From Streptomyces sp. BA2 (GTDB lineage: Bacteria > Actinomycetota > Actinomycetes > Streptomycetales > Streptomycetaceae), in the NCBI RefSeq assembly GCF_009769735.1, contig NZ_WSRO01000002.1, forward strand, positions 8,729,001 through 8,793,000: a stretch of 64,000 nucleotides of DNA, read 5' to 3'. The translations under genes were made by a program, and so were the position numbers. Below the pieces are notes generated by a model, which saw only the letters and a program-made list of their open reading frames with translations, did no database searches and was not told where the DNA came from. Shown here piece by piece: positions 25,356-33,087 of the stretch (its first letter is position 1; each line of letters opens with the position of its first letter).

Positions 25356-25886
25356 ATGATCGACTTTCTTCCTGGTGGTCTGACGGCGCGACATCTGGTC
25401 GAGGAGGACCATCCGCAGGTGCTCGCCGTGCTGGACGCGTGGTGGGGCGGCCTGAAAGGGCCCGCAGGGGCGCTGGAGCGCTCGCTGCTCCTGCCCAGGC
25501 TCTACTTCCAGCACTTCACCACCACCAGCTTCCTCGTCGAACGCGACGGGGCGGAGGCCGACGGGGGACAGGTCGCGGCCTTCCTGGTCGGCTTTCTGTC
25601 GCAGACCGAACCCGACGCCGCCTACGTGCACTTCGTCGGCGTCGACCCCCATCTGCACGGGCAGGGAATCGGACGAGCCCTGTACCGAGCCTTCTTCGCC
25701 CTCGCCCGTTCGCACGGCCGCCGATACGTGCACTGCATCACCAGCCCGCAGAACACCGCGTCTCAGTCCTTCCACACCCGGCTCGGTTTCACGGCATCCG
25801 GCGTGAAACCGGACTACGACGGCCCCGGCCTCGACCGGGTGGCCTTCACGATCGACCTCGCCGCACACCCGAGCCACCCCGTGTGA
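25356..25886 (+). CDS. GNAT family N-acetyltransferase
   Basis: 176 residues. Acetyl-CoA binding is shown by the motif VHFVGVDPHLHGQGIGRALY (motif A, with Q-x2-G-x-G/A). The later CITSPQNTASQSFHTRLGF matches motif B. The N-terminus DFLPGGLTARHLVEEDHPQV and the WWGG segment are common in a Streptomyces subgroup of unknown substrate. It stands alone and is divergent from the lipoprotein gene. Confidence 0.88.
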   Translation: MIDFLPGGLTARHLVEEDHPQVLAVLDAWWGGLKGPAGALERSLLLPRLYFQHFTTTSFLVERDGAEADGGQVAAFLVGFLSQTEPDAAYVHFVGVDPHLHGQGIGRALYRAFFALARSHGRRYVHCITSPQNTASQSFHTRLGFTASGVKPDYDGPGLDRVAFTIDLAAHPSHPV

Positions 25887-26016
25887 GTGTGATGCCTGCG
25901 GGCGCTGACCCGGTCGGCCGAGAGGGGGTATTGGCGGCGAGGTGTCCGGTGGTGGTTAATGGCGTGGGTGGGTCGTCTGCTGCCGTGTGTGCCGGTGCGA
26001 GGAGCGGGAGTTGCCT

Positions 26017-26871
26017 GTGAGTGCTGAGTCGTCGGGGCCGTCGGGGTCGTCCGGGGCATCGGGGCCGTTGGGTTCCTCGGGATCGGCCGAATCCGTCAGT
26101 GGCGCGGCCGTGGGCTCCAGTCGGCGGTTCGTCGGTCGTTGCGTGGTCGTGAGCGGGGGAGCTCAAGGCATCGGCGCGGCGACCGCGCGGCGGCTCGCGG
26201 GCGAAGGGGCCGGGGTGGTGATCGCCGATGTGGATGCCGAGGAGGGCGAGCGCACCGCACGTTCCATCCGCGAGGGCGGCGGGCATGCGGTCTTCGAGGC
26301 CTGTGACGTGGCGGAGGAAGAGTCCTGGGCGCGGGCGGTGGCGGCCGCCCGCGCCCGCTTCGGCCCGGTGTCCGGCCTGCTCAGCAATGCCTACACGGTG
26401 CGCGGCGGCGCGGCCGACGTCATCGAACCGGCGGACTGGAACCGGCAGTTGTCGGTGATGCTGACCGGCGCGTTCCTCGGCGTACGGGCCTGCCTGGACG
26501 ACCTGAGTGCCACGCGTGGCGCGGTCGTCCTGGTCTCGTCGGTGCACGCTGTCATGGGTCTGCCCGGACGTCCCGCCTACGCGGCGGCGAAGGCGGGCCT
26601 GACCGGTCTTGCGCGCCAGCTCGCGGTGGAGTACGCACCCGGCGTGCGGGTCAACGCGCTCCTGCCGGGTCCCATCCTGACCCGGGCCTGGGACACGATC
26701 GGCGCGGACGACCGGGCGCGGAGCATCGAGCAGACCCCGGCGGGCCGCCTCGGCCGCCCGGACGAGGTCGCGGCGAGCGCGGCGTTCCTGCTGAGCGACG
26801 AGGCGTCCTTCGTCACCGGGGCCAGTCTCGTCGTCGACGGTGGATGGAGCGTGTTCAAGACGTCCGCCTGA
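26017..26871 (+). CDS. short-chain dehydrogenase/reductase
   Basis: 284 residues. The cofactor motif SGGAQGIGAA is at about residues 48-57. The catalytic Ser-Tyr-Lys set is in VSSVHAVMG and AYAAAK. The Asp in VIADVDAEEGE after strand 2 favours NAD(H). The first 35 residues are a Ser/Gly/Pro-rich extension of quasi-repeats (SSGPSGSSGASGPLGSSG) not usual for the family. The GTG at 26017 follows GGGAG by six bases. The galactonate dehydratase gene lies 59 bases downstream. An aldose or aldonate dehydrogenase role in the same route is a reasonable inference. Confidence 0.85.
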   Translation: MSAESSGPSGSSGASGPLGSSGSAESVSGAAVGSSRRFVGRCVVVSGGAQGIGAATARRLAGEGAGVVIADVDAEEGERTARSIREGGGHAVFEACDVAEEESWARAVAAARARFGPVSGLLSNAYTVRGGAADVIEPADWNRQLSVMLTGAFLGVRACLDDLSATRGAVVLVSSVHAVMGLPGRPAYAAAKAGLTGLARQLAVEYAPGVRVNALLPGPILTRAWDTIGADDRARSIEQTPAGRLGRPDEVAASAAFLLSDEASFVTGASLVVDGGWSVFKTSA

Positions 26872-26930
26872 GCCAAGGCCCCCTGCCCCGCCCCTCCGCC
26901 ATCTGCCCTGCCGCCCAAGGAGGTTCACCG

Positions 26931-28076
26931 ATGAAGATCACCCGTATCGAGACGTTCGCCGTCCCGCCCCGCTGGCTCCTGTGCCGCGTGGAGACCGACG
27001 AGGGACTGGTCGGATGGGGCGAGCCGGTGGTTGAGGGGCGCGCGGCCACCGTGCGTACGGCCGTCGGCGAGCTGGCCGAACTTCTCGTCGGCAAGGACCC
27101 GTCGGGCATCGAGGACCACTGGCAGGTGATGACGAAGGGGTCCTTCTACCGCGGCGGCCCCGTCCTCTCCAGCGCGGTGGCCGGACTCGACCAGGCGCTG
27201 TGGGACATCGCGGGCAAGCGGCTCGGCGTGCCGGTGCACGTGCTGCTTGGCGGCCCGGTCCGCGAGCGGGTACGGGCCTACAGCTGGGTGGGCGGTGACA
27301 GCCCCGCCCACATCACCGAGCAGGTGACGGCCCAGGTCGAGGCGGGCTTCACCGCGGTGAAGATGAACGCGAGCGGCCGCATGAACCGCCTTGCCACCGG
27401 CGCCGACATCGACGAGATCGTCACCCGTGCCGCGGCGGCCCGCGAAGTCCTCGGCCCCGGACGGGACTTCGCGCTGGACTTCCACGGCCGCTTCCACGCC
27501 GCGAACGCCCGCCGGTTGCTGCCTCACCTGGCCCCGCTCGCGCCCATGTTCGCCGAGGAACCGCTCCTGCCGGAGTACGGCCACCTGCTGCCCGCCCTGG
27601 TCGCCTCCTCACCCGTGCCGATCGCCACCGGCGAGCGCCTGTACTCACGGCAGGACGTGCTGCCCGCCCTGCAGGCCTGTGTCGCCGTCCTGCAGCCCGA
27701 CCTGTCCCACGCGGGCGGCATCTCGGAGGTCCGCCGCATCGCCTCCCTGGCCGAGACCTTCGACACCCTCATCGCCCCGCACTGCCCGCTGGGGCCCGTG
27801 TCGCTGGCCGCCAGCCTCCAGATCGCCGTCAGCGTCCCCAACTTCCTCATCCAGGAACAGTCGATCGGCATCCACTACAACACCGGCGCCGACGTCCTGT
27901 CCTACCTCGCCGACACCGAGGTGTTCCGCTTCCATCAGGGCCATCTCCTGCGCCCGACCGGACCGGGGCTCGGCATCGAGATCGACGAGGCGGCGGTGCG
28001 CGCGGCTGACGACAGCGAGGCCGACTGGCACAACCCGGTGTGGCGGCACGAGGACGGCTCGTTCGCCGAGTGGTGA
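26931..28076 (+). CDS. dgoD: D-galactonate dehydratase family protein
   Basis: 381 residues, the size of E. coli DgoD, a member of the enolase superfamily that dehydrates D-galactonate to 2-keto-3-deoxygalactonate. Strong resemblance starts at once (MKITRIETFAVPPRWL, DEGLVGWGEPVVEGRA). Metal ligands and catalytic residues are visible in LDFHGR, FAEEPLLPE, TGERLYSR and APHCPLGP. AAGGAGG lies six bases before the ATG. It pairs with the upstream dehydrogenase, suggesting an oxidative sugar acid pathway; the kinase and aldolase steps are not encoded nearby. Paralogues can act on other sugar acids. Confidence 0.9.
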   Translation: MKITRIETFAVPPRWLLCRVETDEGLVGWGEPVVEGRAATVRTAVGELAELLVGKDPSGIEDHWQVMTKGSFYRGGPVLSSAVAGLDQALWDIAGKRLGVPVHVLLGGPVRERVRAYSWVGGDSPAHITEQVTAQVEAGFTAVKMNASGRMNRLATGADIDEIVTRAAAAREVLGPGRDFALDFHGRFHAANARRLLPHLAPLAPMFAEEPLLPEYGHLLPALVASSPVPIATGERLYSRQDVLPALQACVAVLQPDLSHAGGISEVRRIASLAETFDTLIAPHCPLGPVSLAASLQIAVSVPNFLIQEQSIGIHYNTGADVLSYLADTEVFRFHQGHLLRPTGPGLGIEIDEAAVRAADDSEADWHNPVWRHEDGSFAEW

Positions 28077-28137
28077 GGGCCGCAGGGGAAGTGGGAGGCG
28101 GCGGCGTCACTTCGGGTGAGCCGGTAGCTTTGAAGGC

Positions 28138-28968
28138 GTGGACTCGGTTCTGTACGAAGGTGACCGCCTGCGCGGGTGGGAGGTCGCGTGCCCGCGCCGC
28201 GCAGCGCCGCTCGACGGCGTGGTGGTGGCGGGATTCCGTGACCGGTCGGGGGCCGGGCTCGACATGCGGGTCATCCCTCAGCCGCTCGTGACGGTCGTCA
28301 TCGAGCTCGGCGACGGAGCCCTGGCCGTCGAGAACACCGCCGGCAACCGGGCGTTGAGGAGTCTCGCCGCCGGTCTCGCGCCGGGGGAGGTGCGCATCCG
28401 CGGGGAGCACGTGGACTGCGTAGAGGTACGCATGTCCCCGGTGAGCGCCTACTCGCTCCTCGGCGTCTCGCCCACCGACCTGGACGGCGGCGTGTTCGGC
28501 CTGGAGGAGCTGTGGGGGCACCATGAGTCCCGGCTCCGCGAGCAGTTGACCAGCGCCAGGGAGTGGGATGACCGCTTCGCGCTGATGGATGAGTTCCTGG
28601 CACGCCGGCACGCGTCGGCACCGTCGATGGATCCGGAGGTCGTCGCCAGCTGGGAGTGCATCGTCTCGCGCCGGGGCCAGGTGCGGGTCGGCGACCTGGC
28701 GGTGTCGTGCGGGTGGAGCCGCAAGCGGCTGTGGTCGAGGTTCACCGCTCAGGTAGGCCTGACGCCCAAGCGCGCCGCGATGCTCGTACGCTTCGACCGT
28801 GCCGTCCGAGGCCTTTCGGCGGGCCGCGGCGCCGCCGAGGTCGCCGTGGCGTGCGGATACGCCGACCAGTCCCACCTGCATCGCGACGTGGCGGCCTTCG
28901 CGGGCTGTACGCCGGGTGCGCTGGGGCCGCCGCCCGACATCTACACGGCAGACGCCGGTCACCTGTGA
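28138..28968 (+). CDS. AraC family transcriptional regulator
   Basis: 276 residues. The C-terminal third has the double helix-turn-helix of AraC proteins (LAVSCGWSRKRLWSRFTAQV, then EVAVACGYADQSHLHRDVAA). The N-terminal ligand or partner domain is not recognised. The GTG start has almost no leader and a TAGCTT-like -10 just upstream, so the message may be leaderless. It may control the neighbouring sugar-acid genes or the hydrolase that once followed it. Confidence 0.87.
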   Translation: MDSVLYEGDRLRGWEVACPRRAAPLDGVVVAGFRDRSGAGLDMRVIPQPLVTVVIELGDGALAVENTAGNRALRSLAAGLAPGEVRIRGEHVDCVEVRMSPVSAYSLLGVSPTDLDGGVFGLEELWGHHESRLREQLTSAREWDDRFALMDEFLARRHASAPSMDPEVVASWECIVSRRGQVRVGDLAVSCGWSRKRLWSRFTAQVGLTPKRAAMLVRFDRAVRGLSAGRGAAEVAVACGYADQSHLHRDVAAFAGCTPGALGPPPDIYTADAGHL

Positions 28969-29030
28969 CGACGATCAGCAGGGAACATTCGTCCAAGACG
29001 TGACGCGCCGCCACCGGTGAGGGTGGGGCC

Positions 29031-29180
29031 ATGCAGAGCCATGCCGAACACACCTCGCCGAACGCGCCGGCCCTGGTGCTGATTCACGGATATGCCGCCC
29101 CAACGGCCTGGTGGAACCCGCTGGTTCGGTTGCTGGCGTTCACAGGGGCAGCGCGCGCTCGTTCACCACGTGCTTCATGA
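29031..29180 (+). pseudogene. truncated alpha/beta hydrolase, N-terminal fragment
   Basis: An ATG opens a frame reading NAPALVLIHGYAAPTAWW, the first strand and oxyanion-hole HG motif of an alpha/beta hydrolase. Homology ends after NPLVRLLA, near 29139, where the convergent Lrp-type gene begins, and the frame stops soon after. Over 200 codons of a normal hydrolase are missing. A deletion that fused it to the Lrp gene end is the likely cause. Confidence 0.6.
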
Positions 29181-29592
29181 CGAGCGTGGAGCTCAGGCGC
29201 TGTACGCCGGGCAAGGTCGCCAGCTTGTCGTCGTACAGGCGCTGGAAGGCGGGCAGGTCCTTGCTGAGGATGCGTACGAGATAGTCGGGATCCCCGAAGA
29301 GGCGCTCGGCCTGAAGGATCTCGGGGATCTCGGTGAGGGCGTGCTCGAAGGCGGAGACGGTGTCGCGGTCCTCCTGGCGCATGGTGACGAAGACGAACGC
29401 CTCGAAGCTCAGACCCACGGCGCGCGCGTCCAGGATCGCGCGGTAGCCGCGGATGGCTCCGCTGCGTTCGAGTTCGCGCAGCCTGCGGTGGCAGGGGGAG
29501 AGGCTCAGCCGTACGCGCGCCGCCAGTTCCGTGACCGTCAGACGGCCGTCTTCCTGGAGCTCGGCAAGGATCTTCCGGTCCACATCATCCAT
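29140..29592 (-). CDS. Lrp/AsnC family transcriptional regulator
   Basis: 150 residues, full length for the family. The helix-turn-helix is at about 1-50 (DDVDRKILAELQEDGRLTVT, LSLSPCHRRLRELE). The RAM ligand-binding domain is at about 65-145. It is divergent from a LysE-type exporter gene, a classic pairing in which the Lrp protein senses an amino acid and switches on export. Confidence 0.92.
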   Translation of the reverse strand: MDDVDRKILAELQEDGRLTVTELAARVRLSLSPCHRRLRELERSGAIRGYRAILDARAVGLSFEAFVFVTMRQEDRDTVSAFEHALTEIPEILQAERLFGDPDYLVRILSKDLPAFQRLYDDKLATLPGVQRLSSTLVMKHVVNERALPL

Positions 29593-29703
29593 GAGGAAGA
29601 TTCTGCCACTGCGGGCGCCTCAGCTGGCAATACTTGGAAACACCTTTGGGCTATTCGGAACTAATCTCCTACTCAGAACCTGTTTGAGAGGGAGAAGTAC
29701 GTC
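29593..29703. promoter_or_regulatory. divergent promoter region, lrp/lysE
   Basis: A 111-base gap, AT-richer than its flanks (about 29625-29690), between the Lrp-type regulator and the exporter. Lrp proteins bind loosely conserved AT-rich sites in such gaps. The exporter ribosome site GGGAGAAG is at its right end. Confidence 0.35.
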
Positions 29704-30324
29704 GTGGCTGTCAGCTCCATCACCGCCTTCTGGGCGGTCTCAGTCCTGCTCATCCTCGTGCCGGGGGCGGACTGGGCCTATGCGATCAACGCCGGGCTCC
29801 GCGATCGGTCCGTGGTGCCGGCCGTCAGCGGCCTTCTGCTCGGCTACGTCGCGCTGACCGCCGTGGTCGCCGCCGGGGTGGCGGCCGTGGTCGCGCGGAC
29901 GCCGTCCGTCCTCACCGCCCTGACCGTCCTCGGCGCCGTCTACCTCGTGTGGCTCGGCGCCACGACGCTCGCCCGGCCCGCCGTCGCCGGGACGGGACCG
30001 CAGGAGGGGGACAGTGAAGCGGCGGGGTCCCGGGTCCTCAAGGGGGTGGGGATAAGCGGCCTCAACCCCAAGGCGCTCCTGCTGTTCCTGGCCCTGCTGC
30101 CGCAGTTCACCGCCCCGCACGGCAGTTGGCCACTGGCGGCCCAGATCGGCACGCTCGGCCTGGTGCACACGCTCAGCTGCGCCGCGATCTACCTGTGCGT
30201 GGGCGTACTGGCGCGCACCATCTTGCGTGCACGCCCGAAGGCCGCGCGCGCCGTCACCCGCGTCTCGGGCGCCGCCATGATCCTGATCGGCGTGCTCCTC
30301 CTCGCGGAACGCCTCGCGGCCTGA
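29704..30324 (+). CDS. LysE family amino-acid exporter
   Basis: 206 residues with about six hydrophobic helices. The N-terminal LLILVPGADWAYAINAGL matches the family signature (PGPxxxxxxxxxxxxG), with PG-A-D in place of the usual PGP. The central GVGISGLNPKALLLFLALLP carries the conserved NPK motif. It probably exports an amino acid or analogue under control of the adjacent Lrp regulator. The GTG has GGGAGAAG upstream. Confidence 0.9.
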   Translation: MAVSSITAFWAVSVLLILVPGADWAYAINAGLRDRSVVPAVSGLLLGYVALTAVVAAGVAAVVARTPSVLTALTVLGAVYLVWLGATTLARPAVAGTGPQEGDSEAAGSRVLKGVGISGLNPKALLLFLALLPQFTAPHGSWPLAAQIGTLGLVHTLSCAAIYLCVGVLARTILRARPKAARAVTRVSGAAMILIGVLLLAERLAA

Positions 30325-30347
30325 GGCGAGTGCGGCACGTGCCCAGC

Positions 30348-30380
30348 AGCGGATGCCTCACGAGTAGCGGATGCCTCACG
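30348..30380. repeat. 18-base-period direct repeat at a convergent gene end
   Basis: AGCGGATGCCTCACG occurs at 30348-30362 and again at 30366-30380, just before the GNAT stop codon. Its role is unknown. Confidence 0.65.
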
Positions 30381-30381
30381 C

Positions 30382-30939
30382 TCACGCCGCGTCCTGCTCG
30401 CCCCGCCACTCGTGCGCGAGCAGGGACCAGATCTCCATGTCGTGGCGGACGCCCTTGTAGAGCGATTGCTCGCGCAGGGTGCCGTCCAGGTGCATGCCCA
30501 TGCGCTGGGCGACGGCTCGGCTGCGGGTGTTCCCGGCGCTGTTCCACCACTCGATGCGGTGCATACCGCGCTCGCCGAACGCGTACGCGATCAAGTGCCG
30601 TACCGAGGCGCTGACCAGGCCGTGGCCCTCACCCGCGGGCTCGGCCCACACGCCGATCTCGCAGTTGCCCCTCTCGGCGTCGAAATGCACGAACATCACG
30701 CCACCGATCAGGACGCCGTCCCGCCAGATCCCGTAGATCCGCCCGGCGTCGGCGGCCTGCTTGTCCGCGAAGTTCTGGAGGGTGGCGCGGGCGGATTCCA
30801 GGTCGGTGGAGCGCGAGGCCCAGGGGATCCACGGGTCGGTGTTGGTGCGGGCCCGGTCGATGTGGGCCAGGAACTCGGCGTCCTGCCAGGGCTCCAGCAT
30901 GCGGAGCTCGGCATTCTCGGTCAGCGATATGGCGTACAT
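30382..30939 (-). CDS. GNAT family N-acetyltransferase, RimJ/RimL-like
   Basis: 185 residues. The acetyl-CoA segment is around GVWAEPAGEGHGLVSASVRH, and MHRIEWWNSAGNTRSRAVAQ followed by RMGMHLDGTLRE is diagnostic of the ribosomal-protein serine acetyltransferase-like group. Members acetylate N-termini or small amines. The substrate here is unknown. It is divergent from a TetR gene, which may repress it. Confidence 0.87.
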   Translation of the reverse strand: MYAISLTENAELRMLEPWQDAEFLAHIDRARTNTDPWIPWASRSTDLESARATLQNFADKQAADAGRIYGIWRDGVLIGGVMFVHFDAERGNCEIGVWAEPAGEGHGLVSASVRHLIAYAFGERGMHRIEWWNSAGNTRSRAVAQRMGMHLDGTLREQSLYKGVRHDMEIWSLLAHEWRGEQDAA

Positions 30940-30997
30940 GGCTGGTCCTATGCGGTTGTCCGGCTGGGCGCGCGGGTGTCGTGGCAGCACGCACCAG

Positions 30998-31026
30998 GTA
31001 CGTAACGAACGTTGGGTATGTACTCT
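30998..31026. promoter_or_regulatory. putative TetR operator and leaderless promoter
   Basis: The imperfect palindrome around GTAACGAACGTTGGGTAT is bounded by GTAC on each side. It directly precedes TACTCT, a -10-like hexamer at 31021-31026, eight bases before the tetR ATG. The site lies between divergent tetR and GNAT genes, where an autoregulatory operator is expected. Confidence 0.4.
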
Positions 31027-31033
31027 AACGGCT

Positions 31034-31639
31034 ATGACACCGCCGGCCCGTACCGACCATGACGCCCGCAGGACCGAGGTCTCCCAGGCGGTGTGGCGAG
31101 TCCTTGCCGCCCACGGCTTCGGCGGCCTCACCCTGCGTGCCGTCGCCGCGGAGATGGGGGCCACCACCGGCCTGCTCACGCACTACTTCCCCAGCAAGCG
31201 CGCGCTGCTGAGACACGCCCTCGAAGTACTCGACCGGCGCTCGGCCGAACGCCCGCGCCCGGCGGCCGCGCGGGCCGGGGCGGCGTCCGGTCTGGTGATG
31301 CTGCGGGCGACGCTGCTCGACATCCTTCCGCTGGACGCGGAGAGCGCCGCGAGCAACCGCATCTGGGTGGCCTCCTGGGACGTGGCGCTCGCTGATCCGG
31401 AGCTGGCCGAGGAGCACGCCGAGCGCTACCGCCGGGCGCGCGAGCGCATGGCCGGGCACATCGCGCAAGCCCAGGAGCTGGGCGAACTGCCGCTCGGCCA
31501 AGGGGCCGACGACACCGCGGCGGCCGCCCAGAGCTTTGTACTCGGCCTGGTCGTCCAGGCGCTGTTCGCGCCTCAGGAGTTCCCCGCCGAGCGGCAGACC
31601 GCGATGGTCGACGCGTACTTGGCGCGACTGGGTGCGTAG
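31034..31639 (+). CDS. TetR family transcriptional regulator
   Basis: 201 residues. The helix-turn-helix is at about 12-58 (AAHGFGGLTLRAVAAEMGAT and LLTHYFPSKRALLRHALE). The C-terminal domain resembles the BetI-type group (SAASNRIWVASWDVALADPE). The ATG at 31034 lies so near a -10-like hexamer that the transcript may be leaderless. It converges with the VanY-like gene and is divergent from the GNAT gene. Confidence 0.88.
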   Translation: MTPPARTDHDARRTEVSQAVWRVLAAHGFGGLTLRAVAAEMGATTGLLTHYFPSKRALLRHALEVLDRRSAERPRPAAARAGAASGLVMLRATLLDILPLDAESAASNRIWVASWDVALADPELAEEHAERYRRARERMAGHIAQAQELGELPLGQGADDTAAAAQSFVLGLVVQALFAPQEFPAERQTAMVDAYLARLGA

Positions 31640-31654
31640 TGCCGGGCGTGCTCG

Positions 31655-32314
31655 TCACCGCTGCATCCTCGGGTCCTGCGTGGGGTCGGCATACATGGGC
31701 GGGCAGCCTTGATCGATGGCTTCGGGGCGCAGTTCGTAGTGCCAGGACTCGTTCCTGTAGATCTGGCACAGCCCGTGGTCGGCACCGTGTCCGGACAGCC
31801 ACGCCGTGGCGTCGGATTGCCCGACGTCGATCGCGTTCCCTGACACGTGAGGAGAGGTGTCGGCCGTGGCGACCCATCGGGCGGCTTCCTCTTTCGAGCC
31901 GTACTTGGCGACGGCCTCGCGAAGCAGCTGGTCCTGGTACTCCGGGGAACGCCAGCCGCTGTTGACGAAGAACGTGACCTCGTCGTCCGCGGCTTCCTTC
32001 GCGGCCCGGCGGAGGGCATCGAGCAGATCGGGGTCGAGGTTGGCCACGGCCGGGACTTCGCCGTCGAAGACGGTCACCCCGTCGGAGACGACGCCACCCG
32101 CCTCGCCCAGCGCCCCAGGGCGATTGCCGTGACGGCTGTCGCTGGGGGAGGCGGCCGGGGAGGACATCGCCGTCGAAGAGGGTGAGGATGCCGATGACTG
32201 GCAACCGATGACGCCCATGAGCGTCGCGCCGACGACTGCCAGGGCAGCGAGGGTGGCCGACCGGGCACGGCGGGCCGGTGTTCGTGCCGTTCGCGCTGTT
32301 TCGTTGTAGGTCAT
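31655..32314 (-). CDS. vanY: VanY-like D-alanyl-D-alanine carboxypeptidase (M15), lipoprotein
   Basis: 219 residues. After a basic N-terminus and a hydrophobic segment there is a lipobox-like GVIGC38. The zinc-peptidase motifs are SPHVSGNAID (His156, Asp163) and WHYE (His192). Such enzymes trim the terminal D-Ala of peptidoglycan precursors, removing the glycopeptide target. It is divergent from a response-regulator/kinase/VanJ-like operon with an 86-base shared gap holding a direct repeat. Chromosomal VanY-like enzymes also serve ordinary wall turnover, so resistance is inferred from context. Confidence 0.85.
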   Translation of the reverse strand: MTYNETARTARTPARRARSATLAALAVVGATLMGVIGCQSSASSPSSTAMSSPAASPSDSRHGNRPGALGEAGGVVSDGVTVFDGEVPAVANLDPDLLDALRRAAKEAADDEVTFFVNSGWRSPEYQDQLLREAVAKYGSKEEAARWVATADTSPHVSGNAIDVGQSDATAWLSGHGADHGLCQIYRNESWHYELRPEAIDQGCPPMYADPTQDPRMQR

Positions 32315-32360
32315 GCCCGCAGTCAAGACAGCGCGGTGTTGCCGCCCCGTATCCGGTTTT

Positions 32361-32385
32361 CGATATGCCGACGATATGTGCCGAC
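32361..32385. promoter_or_regulatory. 11-base direct repeat, likely OmpR-type regulator site
   Basis: CGATATG recurs at 32361 and 32372, each followed by a CCGA-type half, an 11-base period. OmpR-class regulators bind tandem half-sites one helical turn apart. The repeat sits in the 86-base divergent gap between the VanY-like gene and the response regulator, so the regulator encoded next door is the likely ligand. Confidence 0.5.
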
Positions 32386-32400
32386 TCGTAGCCTCGGAGC

Positions 32401-33087
32401 ATGCGAGTGCTGATCGTCGAGGACGAGCCCTACATGGCGGAGGCCATCCGTGATGGCCTGCGCCTGGAAGCCATCGCGGGGGACATCGCGGGGGACGGCG
32501 ACACCGCTCTGGAACTGCTGAGCTTCAACGCCTACGACATCGCCGTCCTGGACCGGGACATTCCCGGCCCCACCGGTGACGAGGTCGCCAGAAGCATCGT
32601 CGCCTCCGGCAGCGGAATGCCGATTCTCATGCTCACCGCTGCCGACCGTCTCGACGACAAGGCCACCGGGTTCGAACTCGGCGCCGACGACTACCTCACG
32701 AAGCCGTTCGAGCTCCAGGAACTCGTGCTCAGGCTCAGAGCACTCGACCGCAGGCGCGCGCACAACAGGCCGCCCGTGCGGGAGCTCGCGGGTCTGCGGC
32801 TCGATCCGTTCCGCCGCGAGGTCTACCGCAACGGCCTCTACGTCGCACTGACCAGGAAGCAGTTCGCCGTGCTCGAAGTCCTTTTGGCAGCCGAAGGCGG
32901 TGTCGTCAGCGCCGAGGAGCTCCTGGAGCGGGCCTGGGACGAGAACGCGGACCCCTTCACCAATGCCGTACGCATCACGGTCTCCGCACTGCGCAAGCGG
33001 CTGGGCGAACCGTGGGTCATCGCCACGGTGCCTGGCGCCGGATACCGCATCGAGACCGAAGGCAAGGAGGGAGGAGACCGTGGATAG
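32401..33087 (+). CDS. OmpR family response regulator, VanR-like
   Basis: 228 residues. The receiver domain spans about 1-115, with acidic E7/D8, phospho-acceptor Asp51 in AVLDRDIPGP and the conserved Lys in LTKPFE. The winged-helix output domain spans about 130-222 (ALTRKQFAVLEVLLAAEGGV, RITVSALRKRLG). The ATG lies right after CGGAG. Its stop overlaps the kinase start by eight bases, so the two are co-translated. Confidence 0.92.
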   Translation: MRVLIVEDEPYMAEAIRDGLRLEAIAGDIAGDGDTALELLSFNAYDIAVLDRDIPGPTGDEVARSIVASGSGMPILMLTAADRLDDKATGFELGADDYLTKPFELQELVLRLRALDRRRAHNRPPVRELAGLRLDPFRREVYRNGLYVALTRKQFAVLEVLLAAEGGVVSAEELLERAWDENADPFTNAVRITVSALRKRLGEPWVIATVPGAGYRIETEGKEGGDRG

